This document shows, piece after piece, positions 1 to 5,629 of a stretch of 5,629 bases of DNA. The DNA is from Bacteroidota bacterium (GTDB taxonomy: Bacteria > Bacteroidota > Bacteroidia > Bacteroidales > Lentimicrobiaceae): NCBI GenBank assembly GCA_023428585.1, contig JAEYXG010000007.1:1-5629 (forward strand), written 5' to 3'. The notes under the pieces are model-generated. The model saw only the letters and a program-made list of their open reading frames with translations. It had not been told where the DNA came from and ran no database searches. The number at the start of each line of letters is the position of its first letter. Position 1 is the stretch's first letter. A program made the translations under genes and the position numbers.

Positions 1-1089
1 TTTGTATACTTGACCTCCCATACGTTCCATTTCTTTGCGAACCAACCTATTAGTTTCTAGTTCAAGATGACTATCAATATAACGCATACCTCTTTTATGG
101 GCACTCTCCAGCATCTTTACTCCCATAATCACATCAAGTCCCTTACCCCGGTACTCCTGTTTTATTCCACCCAGCAACAAGTTAAGTTGCTTTGCCTTTT
201 TTCTGGCATATATTACCTGGAGTATCCCAATCGGAAGCATATAGCCCTTTGAAGCCCTGATACCTTTACTAATATCTGGCATTGCAATAATAAATGATAG
301 AATATTACCATTCAAATCAGTAATTACTTTTATAAATTCAGGATCAAGTAATGGAAGATAACGATTTGCGAAATCATCCATTTCCCATTCTTCAAAAGGA
401 TCGAACGCATAGATTTCAGCAAAGGTTTCATTTAATAGTTTAAGAATCGGGTGTACGAATGGTTTAATCTGTCTTCTATTCGAAAACTCTATAATCCTGA
501 TGTTATTATTCAGCAAAGCCCTGCTAAAAATTTCTTGGTAGAATTCTGGTAATTCTGATGGTACGGGTATTTTATATACAACACAATCTACCTTTTTAGA
601 AAACCCTTCCTGTTGAATTAGCTCAGGCATAAAAGGGAAATTACAGATTGTTGATAATACTACCGGCTCATCAAAACCCTCAATCTGAAATCCTTGTGGA
701 TCTTTATCAGAAAATCCCAACGGCCCTACAAGATTATTACATTTTTTTTCTTTTGCCCATTTCTCAATGAATGTAATCAATTCATGGAACACGTCCTTGT
801 CATTCCATGTTTCCATATATGAAAATCTAGCATCATTGTCACCGCTTGCAGTATTATATCGATGATTAATGATACCCATTATTCTTCCTGCAGGTTTCCC
901 GTTTTTATATGCAAGTGCAAGAATAGTATCACAGTGTAGAAATGACTTATTCTTCTCCTTTCTAAAGTAAATCCAGTCATCTAGGTAAATAGGGGGTACC
1001 CAGTTTTTATGTCCGGCATGTATTCGGGCCGGAAGTTTAATAAAAGTTCTTAATTGCTTTCGTGAATTAACTTCAACAATTTCTATCAT
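1..1089 (-). CDS. GNAT-fold N-acyltransferase family protein (YghO / bacterial ceramide synthase-like), 3' end cut by window edge
   Basis: This reading frame is open for 363 codons from ATG at 1089 to the left edge with no stop. Proteins of this layout are, from memory, about 370-390 residues, so probably only the last 10-25 residues are missing. The N-terminus has the family's H-x-x-WVPPI stretch (residues 27-34), then NKSFLH (47-52) and GKPAGRIMGIIN (64-75). A central block GPLGFSDKD..G..IEGFDEP (122-142) follows. The C-terminal half carries a GNAT acyl-CoA-binding loop, EYRGKG (312-317), followed by an amphipathic helix and LELETN. There is no signal peptide or membrane segment, so it should be cytoplasmic. 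The family is related to E. coli YghO and, as I recall, to the GNAT-fold ceramide synthase of Caulobacter; the acyl acceptor here is unknown. It diverges from a lipid-synthesis gene, which fits a lipid N-acylation role. The ATG is preceded by AGGGG with a 4-nt spacer. I am confident of the fold and unsure of the substrate. Confidence 0.85.
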   Translation of the reverse strand, partial: MIEIVEVNSRKQLRTFIKLPARIHAGHKNWVPPIYLDDWIYFRKEKNKSFLHCDTILALAYKNGKPAGRIMGIINHRYNTASGDNDARFSYMETWNDKDVFHELITFIEKWAKEKKCNNLVGPLGFSDKDPQGFQIEGFDEPVVLSTICNFPFMPELIQQEGFSKKVDCVVYKIPVPSELPEFYQEIFSRALLNNNIRIIEFSNRRQIKPFVHPILKLLNETFAEIYAFDPFEEWEMDDFANRYLPLLDPEFIKVITDLNGNILSFIIAMPDISKGIRASKGYMLPIGILQVIYARKKAKQLNLLLGGIKQEYRGKGLDVIMGVKMLESAHKRGMRYIDSHLELETNRLVRKEMERMGGQVYK

Positions 1090-1158
1090 AATACCCCTGA
1101 TTTATAGAAATATTTAATAAGCAATATTAATGAATAAACTTATCCATACAATGAACGT

Positions 1159-1187
1159 CAAACCTTACTTGTTACCTTTCTTTTAAA
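1159..1187 (-). promoter_or_regulatory. Candidate promoter of the GNAT gene
   Basis: Read on the minus strand, TTTA (1184-1187) is followed after 17 nt by AAGGTTTG (1159-1166). The Bacteroidota consensus is TTTG, 17-23 nt, TAnnTTTG, so this has one mismatch in each box with allowed spacing. It would give a leader of roughly 60 nt before the ATG at 1089. The call rests only on a pattern match in AT-rich DNA. Confidence 0.25.
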
Positions 1188-1223
1188 CTGACTTGGGCCA
1201 TTGCAATTAGATGTCATTGCTCT

Positions 1224-1259
1224 TTTGTTAAGCTTCTTGTAAATTATTATATAAATTTA
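1224..1259 (+). promoter_or_regulatory. Candidate promoter of the CDP-alcohol phosphatidyltransferase operon
   Basis: TTTG (1224-1227) lies 24 nt before TAAATTTA (1252-1259), which matches TAnnTTTG at all specified positions except the last. The spacing is slightly longer than usual. Transcription would start near 1265, giving a leader of about 20-25 nt before the ATG at 1289. It is a plausible but weak match. Confidence 0.3.
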
Positions 1260-1288
1260 GGTAAATTGCAGCATAAATCCAAAACACT

Positions 1289-1999
1289 ATGGAACACCAG
1301 TTATCACGTGATTCGATAGAAACCCTTTCAAAGATTTCAAAAGGTAGACACAGAACTAACTTACTTAAGAAACCAGAGCAAAGAGCACTTGCATATCTAG
1401 TTGAACATGTCCCAGACTATATTGGTTCTGACCTTCTTACATTCATTGGTTTTATAGGCAGTTTAATAACATTTACAGGTTTTATCCTATCATCCTTTTA
1501 TAGTAGTTATTATTTATTGCTATGCATACTGGGATTTATTATTAATTGGCTTGGCGATTCATTGGACGGGAGAGTTGCATACTTTCGAAATAAACCACGA
1601 AAATGGTACGGTTTTTCCTTGGATCTCTCAGTTGATTGGATTACAACTGTTCTTATTGGCTTGGGATACATGATCTATACAAAAGGACCTGGAATATGGC
1701 TTGGGTTTATGTTTGTTGTGATGTATGGCTGGGCAATGATTATTACTTTGTTACGATATAAAGTAATTGATAAGTATGCCATTGATTCTGGTTTGCTTGG
1801 TCCAACAGAAGTAAGGGTAATTATTTGCTTGATCTTGATAATGGAAGTAATTTTTAATGGTATTATAAATTATTTAGCTGTTATAGCCTGTTTAGTTCTA
1901 CTAATTACAAACATCACTGATTTCCATAAACTGCTTCAGCTTGCCAATAATCGCGATGCTGCAGAAAAGGAAAAAAAACAGGACAAAAAAAATGATTGA
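1289..1999 (+). CDS. CDP-alcohol phosphatidyltransferase family integral membrane enzyme
   Basis: This 236-residue protein has the family's size and layout: a short amphipathic N-terminus with NLLKKPEQRALAYL (24-37), then about six hydrophobic segments from residue 50 to 208, and a Lys/Glu-rich cytoplasmic tail (224-236). The metal- and CDP-binding signature is visible as D90-S-L-D93-G94-R-V-A97 and then G108-F-S-L-D112-L-S-V-D116, so all four aspartates and both glycines are present. The usual Arg after the Ala is Tyr98, with Arg100 two residues later. GPTEVR (171-176) is a second conserved stretch of this subfamily as I remember it. Such enzymes transfer a phosphatidyl or similar group from a CDP-linked donor to an alcohol at the inner membrane. 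Which alcohol is used cannot be read from the sequence. It is the first gene of a plus-strand run and its stop overlaps the start of the GtrA-family gene. No Shine-Dalgarno sequence precedes the ATG. Confidence 0.92.
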   Translation: MEHQLSRDSIETLSKISKGRHRTNLLKKPEQRALAYLVEHVPDYIGSDLLTFIGFIGSLITFTGFILSSFYSSYYLLLCILGFIINWLGDSLDGRVAYFRNKPRKWYGFSLDLSVDWITTVLIGLGYMIYTKGPGIWLGFMFVVMYGWAMIITLLRYKVIDKYAIDSGLLGPTEVRVIICLILIMEVIFNGIINYLAVIACLVLLITNITDFHKLLQLANNRDAAEKEKKQDKKND

Positions 2000-2399
2000 A
2001 AAGCTTTTCATTTTCGCCAAAGCTCAAGCATCTTCTTTCATCGGGGGGATAGTTGATTACTGTACCATGATCCTTTTAACCGAATTCTTGCATTTTCACT
2101 ATAGCACTTCTATTGCTATTGGCGGAATCATTGGTGCTGTGACCAATTTTATTATTAATAAAGGATGGGCATTCCGTTCAAAGAATTTGCCATACAAGCA
2201 TTCAGGTTCTCGACAACTATTAAGATTTGCTGTAGTTGTTGTCAATAGCATTTTATTAAAAATATCAGGTACTTTTATCTTTACTACATTCCTTAAAACT
2301 GACTACATTATTAGCCGATTAATAACAGATCTGTTTGTTTCTATAGGTTTTAACTACATGCTCCAGATGCATTGGGTTTTTAGAAAAGAAAATCGATGA
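1992..2399 (+). CDS. GtrA-family small polytopic membrane protein
   Basis: The 135-residue product has four hydrophobic segments (about residues 12-32, 38-56, 77-100 and 106-124), the usual size and topology of the GtrA family (119-140 residues). The family's hallmark appears twice, after the second and fourth segments: NFIINKGWAF (52-61) and NYMLQMHWVF (121-130). GtrA proteins are thought to move or present polyprenyl-phosphate-linked sugars or related lipid intermediates across the inner membrane, often in O-antigen, teichoic acid or glycolipid pathways. I chose ATG 1992 because homologous GtrA proteins start a few residues before the first helix. An in-frame ATG at 1941 would add a 17-residue basic extension lying wholly within the upstream gene. 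The start overlaps the upstream coding region by 8 bp (1992-1999), which suggests translational coupling and a shared job with the CDP-alcohol phosphatidyltransferase. Confidence 0.9.
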   Translation: MIEKLFIFAKAQASSFIGGIVDYCTMILLTEFLHFHYSTSIAIGGIIGAVTNFIINKGWAFRSKNLPYKHSGSRQLLRFAVVVVNSILLKISGTFIFTTFLKTDYIISRLITDLFVSIGFNYMLQMHWVFRKENR

Positions 2400-2455
2400 T
2401 TTAATGTTCAATCATTGATTTGGAATTCCAGAAATTACATAATTAGGTCAATATA

Positions 2456-3316
2456 TTGAAGAATAAAGCTATAAATATCAAGAATCTGGAAGAACTTTCT
2501 CCATTATTCAAAGGGAAAGCTGGCAATCAATGTGCCGAAATCATGATGCATTTACTTTCTATTGATAAAATAAATAAACTATATGACCACAATTTTGACT
2601 ATAAAGGTGTGGATTTTGCTTCAAGATTACTGAATGATTTAAAGGTAAATTATAGGATTGGAAACATTGACAGGTTAAAAATTTTATTGAAAGGTGCTTT
2701 CATAAGCATCTCCAATCATCCATATGGAGGATTAGATGGTATTATGCTAATTGACTTAATGGCCAGAATAAGACCTGACTATAAATTTATGGTCAATAAA
2801 GTGCTGTCACTTATCAAAACCATGGATGAAAATTTTATCTCCGTTACACCAGTTACAACTAAAAAGCCTGAAATCTCTGTAAATTTTAGCAGCATTCGTG
2901 AAACACTAATACATCTTAAAGAAGGACATCCTGTTGGAGTATTTCCCTCGGGCGCTGTTTCTGATTTTAGCCTAAGGGATATGAGCATAAGAGATAGAGA
3001 ATGGCAGGAGAGTGTCCTTAAATTAATCAAAATGGCTAGAGTACCAATAATACCAATAAGATTCTTTGACAATAACTCACCGTTCTTTTATTTTCTTGGA
3101 TTGATCAACTGGAAAATTAGGCTTATGAGGATGCCATCAGAAGTATTCAATAAGAAGAAGCAGTTGCCTCGCATTGGGATTGGTGAAATCATTAGTGTAA
3201 AAGAACAAGAGCAATACACAGATATTAAATCGTTTGGAATATTTTTAAGGAAATCAGTATATGATATGCCGGTCCCCACATCATTCATACATAGAACTGC
3301 TATATCCTATCGGTGA
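2456..3316 (+). CDS. PlsC-like lysophospholipid acyltransferase (putative hemolysin / LPLAT family)
   Basis: This 286-residue protein belongs to the glycerolipid acyltransferase superfamily. Motif I is NHPYGGLDG (87-95), an H88-x5-D94 version of the usual HX4D. Motif III is FPSG (163-166), standing for FPEG, with the subfamily's AVSDFSLRD after it. RDREWQ (179-184) and the VPIIPIRFF strand (196-204) complete the domain. GIGEIIS (241-247) and a short C-terminal helical tail follow. There is no clear membrane-spanning segment, so it is probably a peripheral inner-membrane enzyme transferring an acyl chain from acyl-ACP or acyl-CoA to a lyso-lipid hydroxyl. Related Bacteroidota and Gram-negative enzymes make phospholipids or aminolipids such as ornithine or glycine lipids; the substrate here is unknown. 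The start is TTG at 2456, preceded by AGG at 2445-2447. The first in-frame ATG would remove 29 residues that resemble the N-terminus of relatives. It lies 56 bp after the GtrA gene, probably in the same operon. Confidence 0.88.
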   Translation: MKNKAINIKNLEELSPLFKGKAGNQCAEIMMHLLSIDKINKLYDHNFDYKGVDFASRLLNDLKVNYRIGNIDRLKILLKGAFISISNHPYGGLDGIMLIDLMARIRPDYKFMVNKVLSLIKTMDENFISVTPVTTKKPEISVNFSSIRETLIHLKEGHPVGVFPSGAVSDFSLRDMSIRDREWQESVLKLIKMARVPIIPIRFFDNNSPFFYFLGLINWKIRLMRMPSEVFNKKKQLPRIGIGEIISVKEQEQYTDIKSFGIFLRKSVYDMPVPTSFIHRTAISYR

Positions 3317-3394
3317 AAGATACAACTTGATTGTATTCAATAATTAAATCGTTGTATTAGATTCTATCCTCTATCCAATTATTCTTTATATTAA
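3317..3394. other. Convergent intergenic spacer
   Basis: This 78-bp AT-rich spacer separates the ends of the acyltransferase and M48 protease genes. It holds a small inverted repeat (listed separately), a second copy of TTGTATT at 3352-3358 (first at 3331-3337), and a tandem TCTATCC pair at 3363-3369 and 3370-3376. No classical GC-rich terminator is present. Confidence 0.6.
3320..3336. terminator. Weak AT-rich hairpin, possible transcription end
   Basis: ATACAA (3320-3325), a 5-nt loop and TTGTAT (3331-3336) form a perfect 6-bp inverted repeat just after the acyltransferase stop, in a tail-to-tail gap where termination is expected. The stem has a single G-C pair position and no clean U tract follows, so the hairpin alone would be a poor terminator. 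Confidence 0.25.
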
Positions 3395-4333
3395 TCATTC
3401 AATAGTCGAGAAGCTCTCAAGTATCTCTATTCTCTTAGTTATCGGAGGATGAGTAGCAAAGAGATTATCCCAAGAAAAGCCATGAGCTGATGGCTTAGGA
3501 TTGTCAATAAACAATTGAGCAATATCACGGCTCTGAATAGCCTCTATGTAAGGATCATGCGAAATCTTTTTTAATGCTCTGGCCAATGCCATAGGATTTC
3601 TTGTAGTTTCTGCAGCTCCAGCATCTGCAAGGTACTCTCGGGTACGTGAAATGCCAAAACGCAACAGTAATGAAATCAAATAACATATAGCTGAAACTAC
3701 TATTGCCACGAGAATAACCACACCGGCATTCTTGTTGTTGCCACTTTTCGGGCGGGAGGAATAACGTAAACTTCTGAATGCCAATTCAGCAATAAATGAA
3801 AAAATTCCAACAAAAACAATGGAAATGATCATTACCCTTACATCGCGATTACGAATGTGGGTTAATTCGTGCGCTATTACTGCTTCCAATTCATCATCTT
3901 CTAGCCTGTTAACCAATCCTTTGGATAATGAAATTGAAAATGTCTTAGTATTTAAGCCACTGGCAAATGCATTTAGAGAATCATCATCCACAATAAAAAT
4001 CTTTGGCATTTGCATGCCTAGAGAAATGCATAAATTCTCAAGTAAATTATAAACCCTCTTATTATCTTGCCTTTCTAAAGGTTTTGAGCCAGTAACTAAA
4101 TGAATTATGTAAGAATGGGAGAACCAGGCAATAAAGAACCATATAGTTGTACCAATTATAATAAATGGAGCAATTGTAATAAATTTATTATAGGCTTCCA
4201 CTTCATTCTGTGAGATCCCAAAACGGAGGAAAGCGTAAACCATTATCAGCAACAGGATAGGGAAAGCAAATATGAGTATTGCTGAATTGAAGTTGTTTCT
4301 TCGGATTTGGTTCTGAATTCCTACAAATTTCAT
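3395..4333 (-). CDS. htpX: HtpX-like M48 family membrane zinc metalloprotease
   Basis: The 312-residue product has the M48B layout. Two N-terminal membrane segments (about 17-36 and 52-72) are followed by a cytoplasmic stretch with DDSLNAFASG (117-126). The zinc motif HELTH (155-159) then sits on a helix, with two more hydrophobic segments (167-185 and 203-225). The third zinc ligand is Glu233 in TREYLADAGA (231-240), and FATHPP (292-297) lies near the C-terminus. All catalytic residues expected of the family are present: His155, Glu156, His159 and Glu233. HtpX-type proteases degrade damaged or misassembled inner-membrane proteins on the cytoplasmic side. The ATG at 4333 lies 6 bp after the lemA stop, so the two genes are an operon, a pairing common in bacteria. 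HtpX in the strict E. coli sense and other M48 membrane proteases with a LemA partner are hard to separate from sequence alone. Confidence 0.92.
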   Translation of the reverse strand: MKFVGIQNQIRRNNFNSAILIFAFPILLLIMVYAFLRFGISQNEVEAYNKFITIAPFIIIGTTIWFFIAWFSHSYIIHLVTGSKPLERQDNKRVYNLLENLCISLGMQMPKIFIVDDDSLNAFASGLNTKTFSISLSKGLVNRLEDDELEAVIAHELTHIRNRDVRVMIISIVFVGIFSFIAELAFRSLRYSSRPKSGNNKNAGVVILVAIVVSAICYLISLLLRFGISRTREYLADAGAAETTRNPMALARALKKISHDPYIEAIQSRDIAQLFIDNPKPSAHGFSWDNLFATHPPITKRIEILESFSTIE

Positions 4334-4339
4334 GGATTT

Positions 4340-4900
4340 CTAGAAATTTATGGATGGAGGATTGTTCAAATCATCTCTCACTTCATTACCAAGGTCGAAA
4401 AGAGTGGCGCGTTTAAATCCAAATTGATTGGCTATAATATTAGCAGGGAATGTTTCCACTGCATTGTTATATTCAGTTGTTGCAATATTAAAGAATCTAC
4501 GAGCCGCTGCTAGTTTATTTTCAATATCACTTAATTCTTCCTGTAGCTGTAAGAAATTCTGATTAGCCTTAAGGTCAGGATAATTTTCAACTGCTACTTT
4601 TAGTCCTTGAAGGGCACTACTCAATCCCTTCTCTGCAATTATTTTGCTATCAATCGAAGTGGCTTGAATAGCAGCTGCTCTGGCTTCCGTTATTCTTGTT
4701 AGAAGTTCCCTCTCGTGCATCGCATAACCTTTCACAGTTTCAACCAGTTGTGGAACCAGATCATGACGTTGCTTTAATTGGACATCAATATCAGCAAAAG
4801 CATTTTCGCGTCGATTCTTAAGTTTTATCATGCCATTGTATAATCCAATAATCCAAAGAATTATTATAGCAACTAAAATTATCGTTAGGAGTAGAGGCAT
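4340..4900 (-). CDS. lemA: LemA family protein
   Basis: The 186-residue protein matches the LemA family in length and order of elements. A single N-terminal hydrophobic segment (3-20) is followed by a long alpha-helical, coiled-coil-like body beginning with NRRENAFADIDVQLKQRHDL (29-48). The hallmark blocks are YPDLKANQNFLQLQEEL (107-123), ENKLAAARRFFN (127-138), YNNAVETFP (144-152) and FGF (160-162). LemA proteins are membrane-anchored helical bundles of unclear biochemical role, often encoded with M48 proteases or TPM-domain proteins and thought to act in envelope quality control. The N-terminus is probably in the periplasm-facing membrane leaflet with a short tail; the orientation is not certain. 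It is followed after 6 bp by the htpX-like gene. A perfect -7 box lies 23 bp upstream of the ATG, so lemA-htpX may be transcribed apart from the kinase gene 65 bp upstream. No Shine-Dalgarno sequence is seen. Confidence 0.95.
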   Translation of the reverse strand: MPLLLTIILVAIIILWIIGLYNGMIKLKNRRENAFADIDVQLKQRHDLVPQLVETVKGYAMHERELLTRITEARAAAIQATSIDSKIIAEKGLSSALQGLKVAVENYPDLKANQNFLQLQEELSDIENKLAAARRFFNIATTEYNNAVETFPANIIANQFGFKRATLFDLGNEVRDDLNNPPSINF

Positions 4901-4923
4901 AGAATATAGATTTGGGATATGAA

Positions 4924-4931
4924 CAAATATA
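4924..4931 (-). promoter_or_regulatory. Candidate -7 promoter element of lemA-htpX
   Basis: On the minus strand this is TATATTTG, a perfect match to the Bacteroidota -7 consensus TAnnTTTG, inside the 65-bp gap between the kinase stop and the lemA ATG. The transcript would start near 4917 and have a leader of about 15-18 nt. The nearest upstream TTG lies 13 nt away, which is too close for a normal -33 box, so the call depends on the -7 element alone. Confidence 0.4.
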
Positions 4932-4965
4932 ACAGTTTTATTAACAATTGATACGCTGCATAGAA

Positions 4966-5629
4966 TTATGATATATATGGTAAATTAACCTGAACTTTAG
5001 TTCCAATAACCTCATTGGTTGGTGATAAAACATCACTAAATACTGCCTCCAATTTCATTTTATAAAAACCACTTAACAATCCTAACCTTGACTCTATAAT
5101 TGAAATACCCATTGAGCTATTACTACTTCCTGCATCCGACTTTAATTCCATTGCCCGGCTTCTTCCAATTCCATTATCTTCAATTGTGCAGATAATTTGA
5201 TCCTCATCTGACATAATATCAACCATAATTTTGCCTGGCCCATTTAAATTCATTATTCCATGCCATATAGAATTTTCAATGAATGGTTGCAAAATAAATG
5301 CAGGTATAAAGCACATATCAGCATCTATTGAACTGTCAACATTAATAATATACTCAAATTTATGCTTAAACCGCATAGACTCCAATTCCATATATAAATT
5401 TAGCGCATCAATTTCATCCCTCAATCTCACTTCCTGTTTTTGAGAGTTATTCAAGATCAATCTCATTAGCCTTGAGAATTTTGAAAGATACTGTGTTGAG
5501 GCCAGGTTGTCATTCTTTATAATAAATGATTGGATACTGTTGAGGGTATTGAATACGAAATGAGGATCCATCTGTCGTATCAAGGCCTGTTGTCTATATT
5601 TATTGAGTTCACTCTGGATAATATGTCTC
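4966..5629 (-). CDS. LytS/YehU-type sensor histidine kinase, C-terminal part (N-terminus outside window)
   Basis: The frame is open across the right edge, and 220 residues up to the stop at 4966 are visible. No start is assigned: the first visible in-frame candidate, TTG at 5583, lies inside the conserved domain. The His_kinase domain (PF06580 type) begins with LNKYRQQALIRQMDPHFVFN (visible residues 8-27), where His23 is the expected phosphorylation site, followed by NTLNSIQSFI. The ATPase domain shows the N box LQPFIENSIWHG (113-124), the G1 box DNGIGR (151-156) and a G2-like GISIIESRLGLL (174-185). These are the residues needed for ATP binding, so the core looks active. Such kinases normally have an N-terminal membrane sensor, outside this window, and pass phosphate to a LytTR-type response regulator. 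No regulator gene follows; lemA starts 65 bp downstream. The regulator may lie upstream, beyond the window. Confidence 0.93.
   Translation of the reverse strand, partial: RHIIQSELNKYRQQALIRQMDPHFVFNTLNSIQSFIIKNDNLASTQYLSKFSRLMRLILNNSQKQEVRLRDEIDALNLYMELESMRFKHKFEYIINVDSSIDADMCFIPAFILQPFIENSIWHGIMNLNGPGKIMVDIMSDEDQIICTIEDNGIGRSRAMELKSDAGSSNSSMGISIIESRLGLLSGFYKMKLEAVFSDVLSPTNEVIGTKVQVNLPYIS

Larger units (their letters stand above)
1090..1288. other. Divergent intergenic region, 199 bp
   Basis: This non-coding spacer separates the minus-strand GNAT gene from the plus-strand lipid genes and must hold both promoters. It is AT-rich. One weak candidate Bacteroidota-type promoter can be seen on each strand (listed separately). 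CATTGC occurs twice in direct orientation, at 1199-1204 and 1215-1220, 16 bp apart start to start. No strong hairpin, riboswitch or small gene was seen. Confidence 0.7.

Noticed and set aside
67..252. Plus-strand 61-codon open frame
   Set aside because: It lies wholly inside the strongly conserved minus-strand GNAT gene and its product resembles nothing.
1941..1991. Earlier ATG for the GtrA-family protein
   Set aside because: It would add 17 mainly basic residues inside the upstream gene, not typical of the family; ATG 1992 starts just before the first helix.
2419..2447. Possible promoter before the acyltransferase (TTTG, 17 nt, TAATTAGG)
   Set aside because: The -7 box has two mismatches at specified positions, and the transcript would start almost at the TTG codon; co-transcription with the GtrA gene is simpler.
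2779..3288. Two minus-strand open frames (2779-3072 and 3088-3288)
   Set aside because: They are antisense to the acyltransferase, which carries all the family motifs; their products show no motif.
3819..4513. Plus-strand open frames at 3819-4052 and 4307-4513
   Set aside because: They are antisense to the protease and lemA, whose conserved residues (HELTH, YPDLKANQ) are read on the other strand.
5231..5443. Plus-strand 70-codon open frame
   Set aside because: It is antisense to the kinase ATPase domain and has no recognisable content.
1..5629. Mobile element, CRISPR, tRNA/rRNA or defence system
   Set aside because: No terminal inverted repeats, transposase, regularly spaced repeats, RNA gene core or nuclease motif was seen; the coding content is explained by membrane and lipid families.

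Overview
The window is AT-rich and looks like a chromosomal segment of a member of the Bacteroidota. The reasons are a lysophospholipid-type acyltransferase with the NHPYGGLDG signature that I associate with Bacteroidota, start codons with little or no Shine-Dalgarno sequence, at least one -7 box matching the TAnnTTTG promoter consensus of this phylum, and a short LytS-type kinase beside a LemA/HtpX pair. No genus can be named from the sequence alone.

The left half looks like a membrane-lipid locus. A minus-strand GNAT-fold acyltransferase-like gene (1-1089, cut by the left edge) is divergent from a plus-strand run of three genes across a 199-bp intergenic region. These three are a CDP-alcohol phosphatidyltransferase (1289-1999), a GtrA-family small membrane protein overlapping it by 8 bp (1992-2399), and a PlsC-like acyltransferase with an HX5D rather than HX4D motif (2456-3316, probable TTG start). 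One reading is that the phosphatidyltransferase builds a polar lipid, the acyltransferase and the GNAT protein add acyl chains, and the GtrA protein moves a lipid-linked intermediate across the inner membrane. The enzyme families are well supported; the substrates and the shared pathway are inference.

The right half lies on the minus strand and meets the left half tail to tail in a 78-bp AT-rich spacer (3317-3394). In transcription order it holds the C-terminal part of a LytS/YehU-type sensor histidine kinase (4966-5629, cut by the right edge), lemA (4340-4900) and an HtpX-like M48 membrane metalloprotease (3395-4333). lemA and htpX are 6 bp apart and surely co-transcribed. A perfect TATATTTG box in the 65-bp gap before lemA suggests that the pair has its own promoter. 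No response regulator follows the kinase.

I found no tRNA, rRNA, CRISPR array, insertion sequence or attachment site. Nothing proves a new system. The points most worth a second look are the altered CDP-alcohol phosphotransferase signature (A-Y instead of A-R), the two A8 tracts at the phosphatidyltransferase/GtrA junction, and the possible ceramide-synthase-like role of the GNAT protein.
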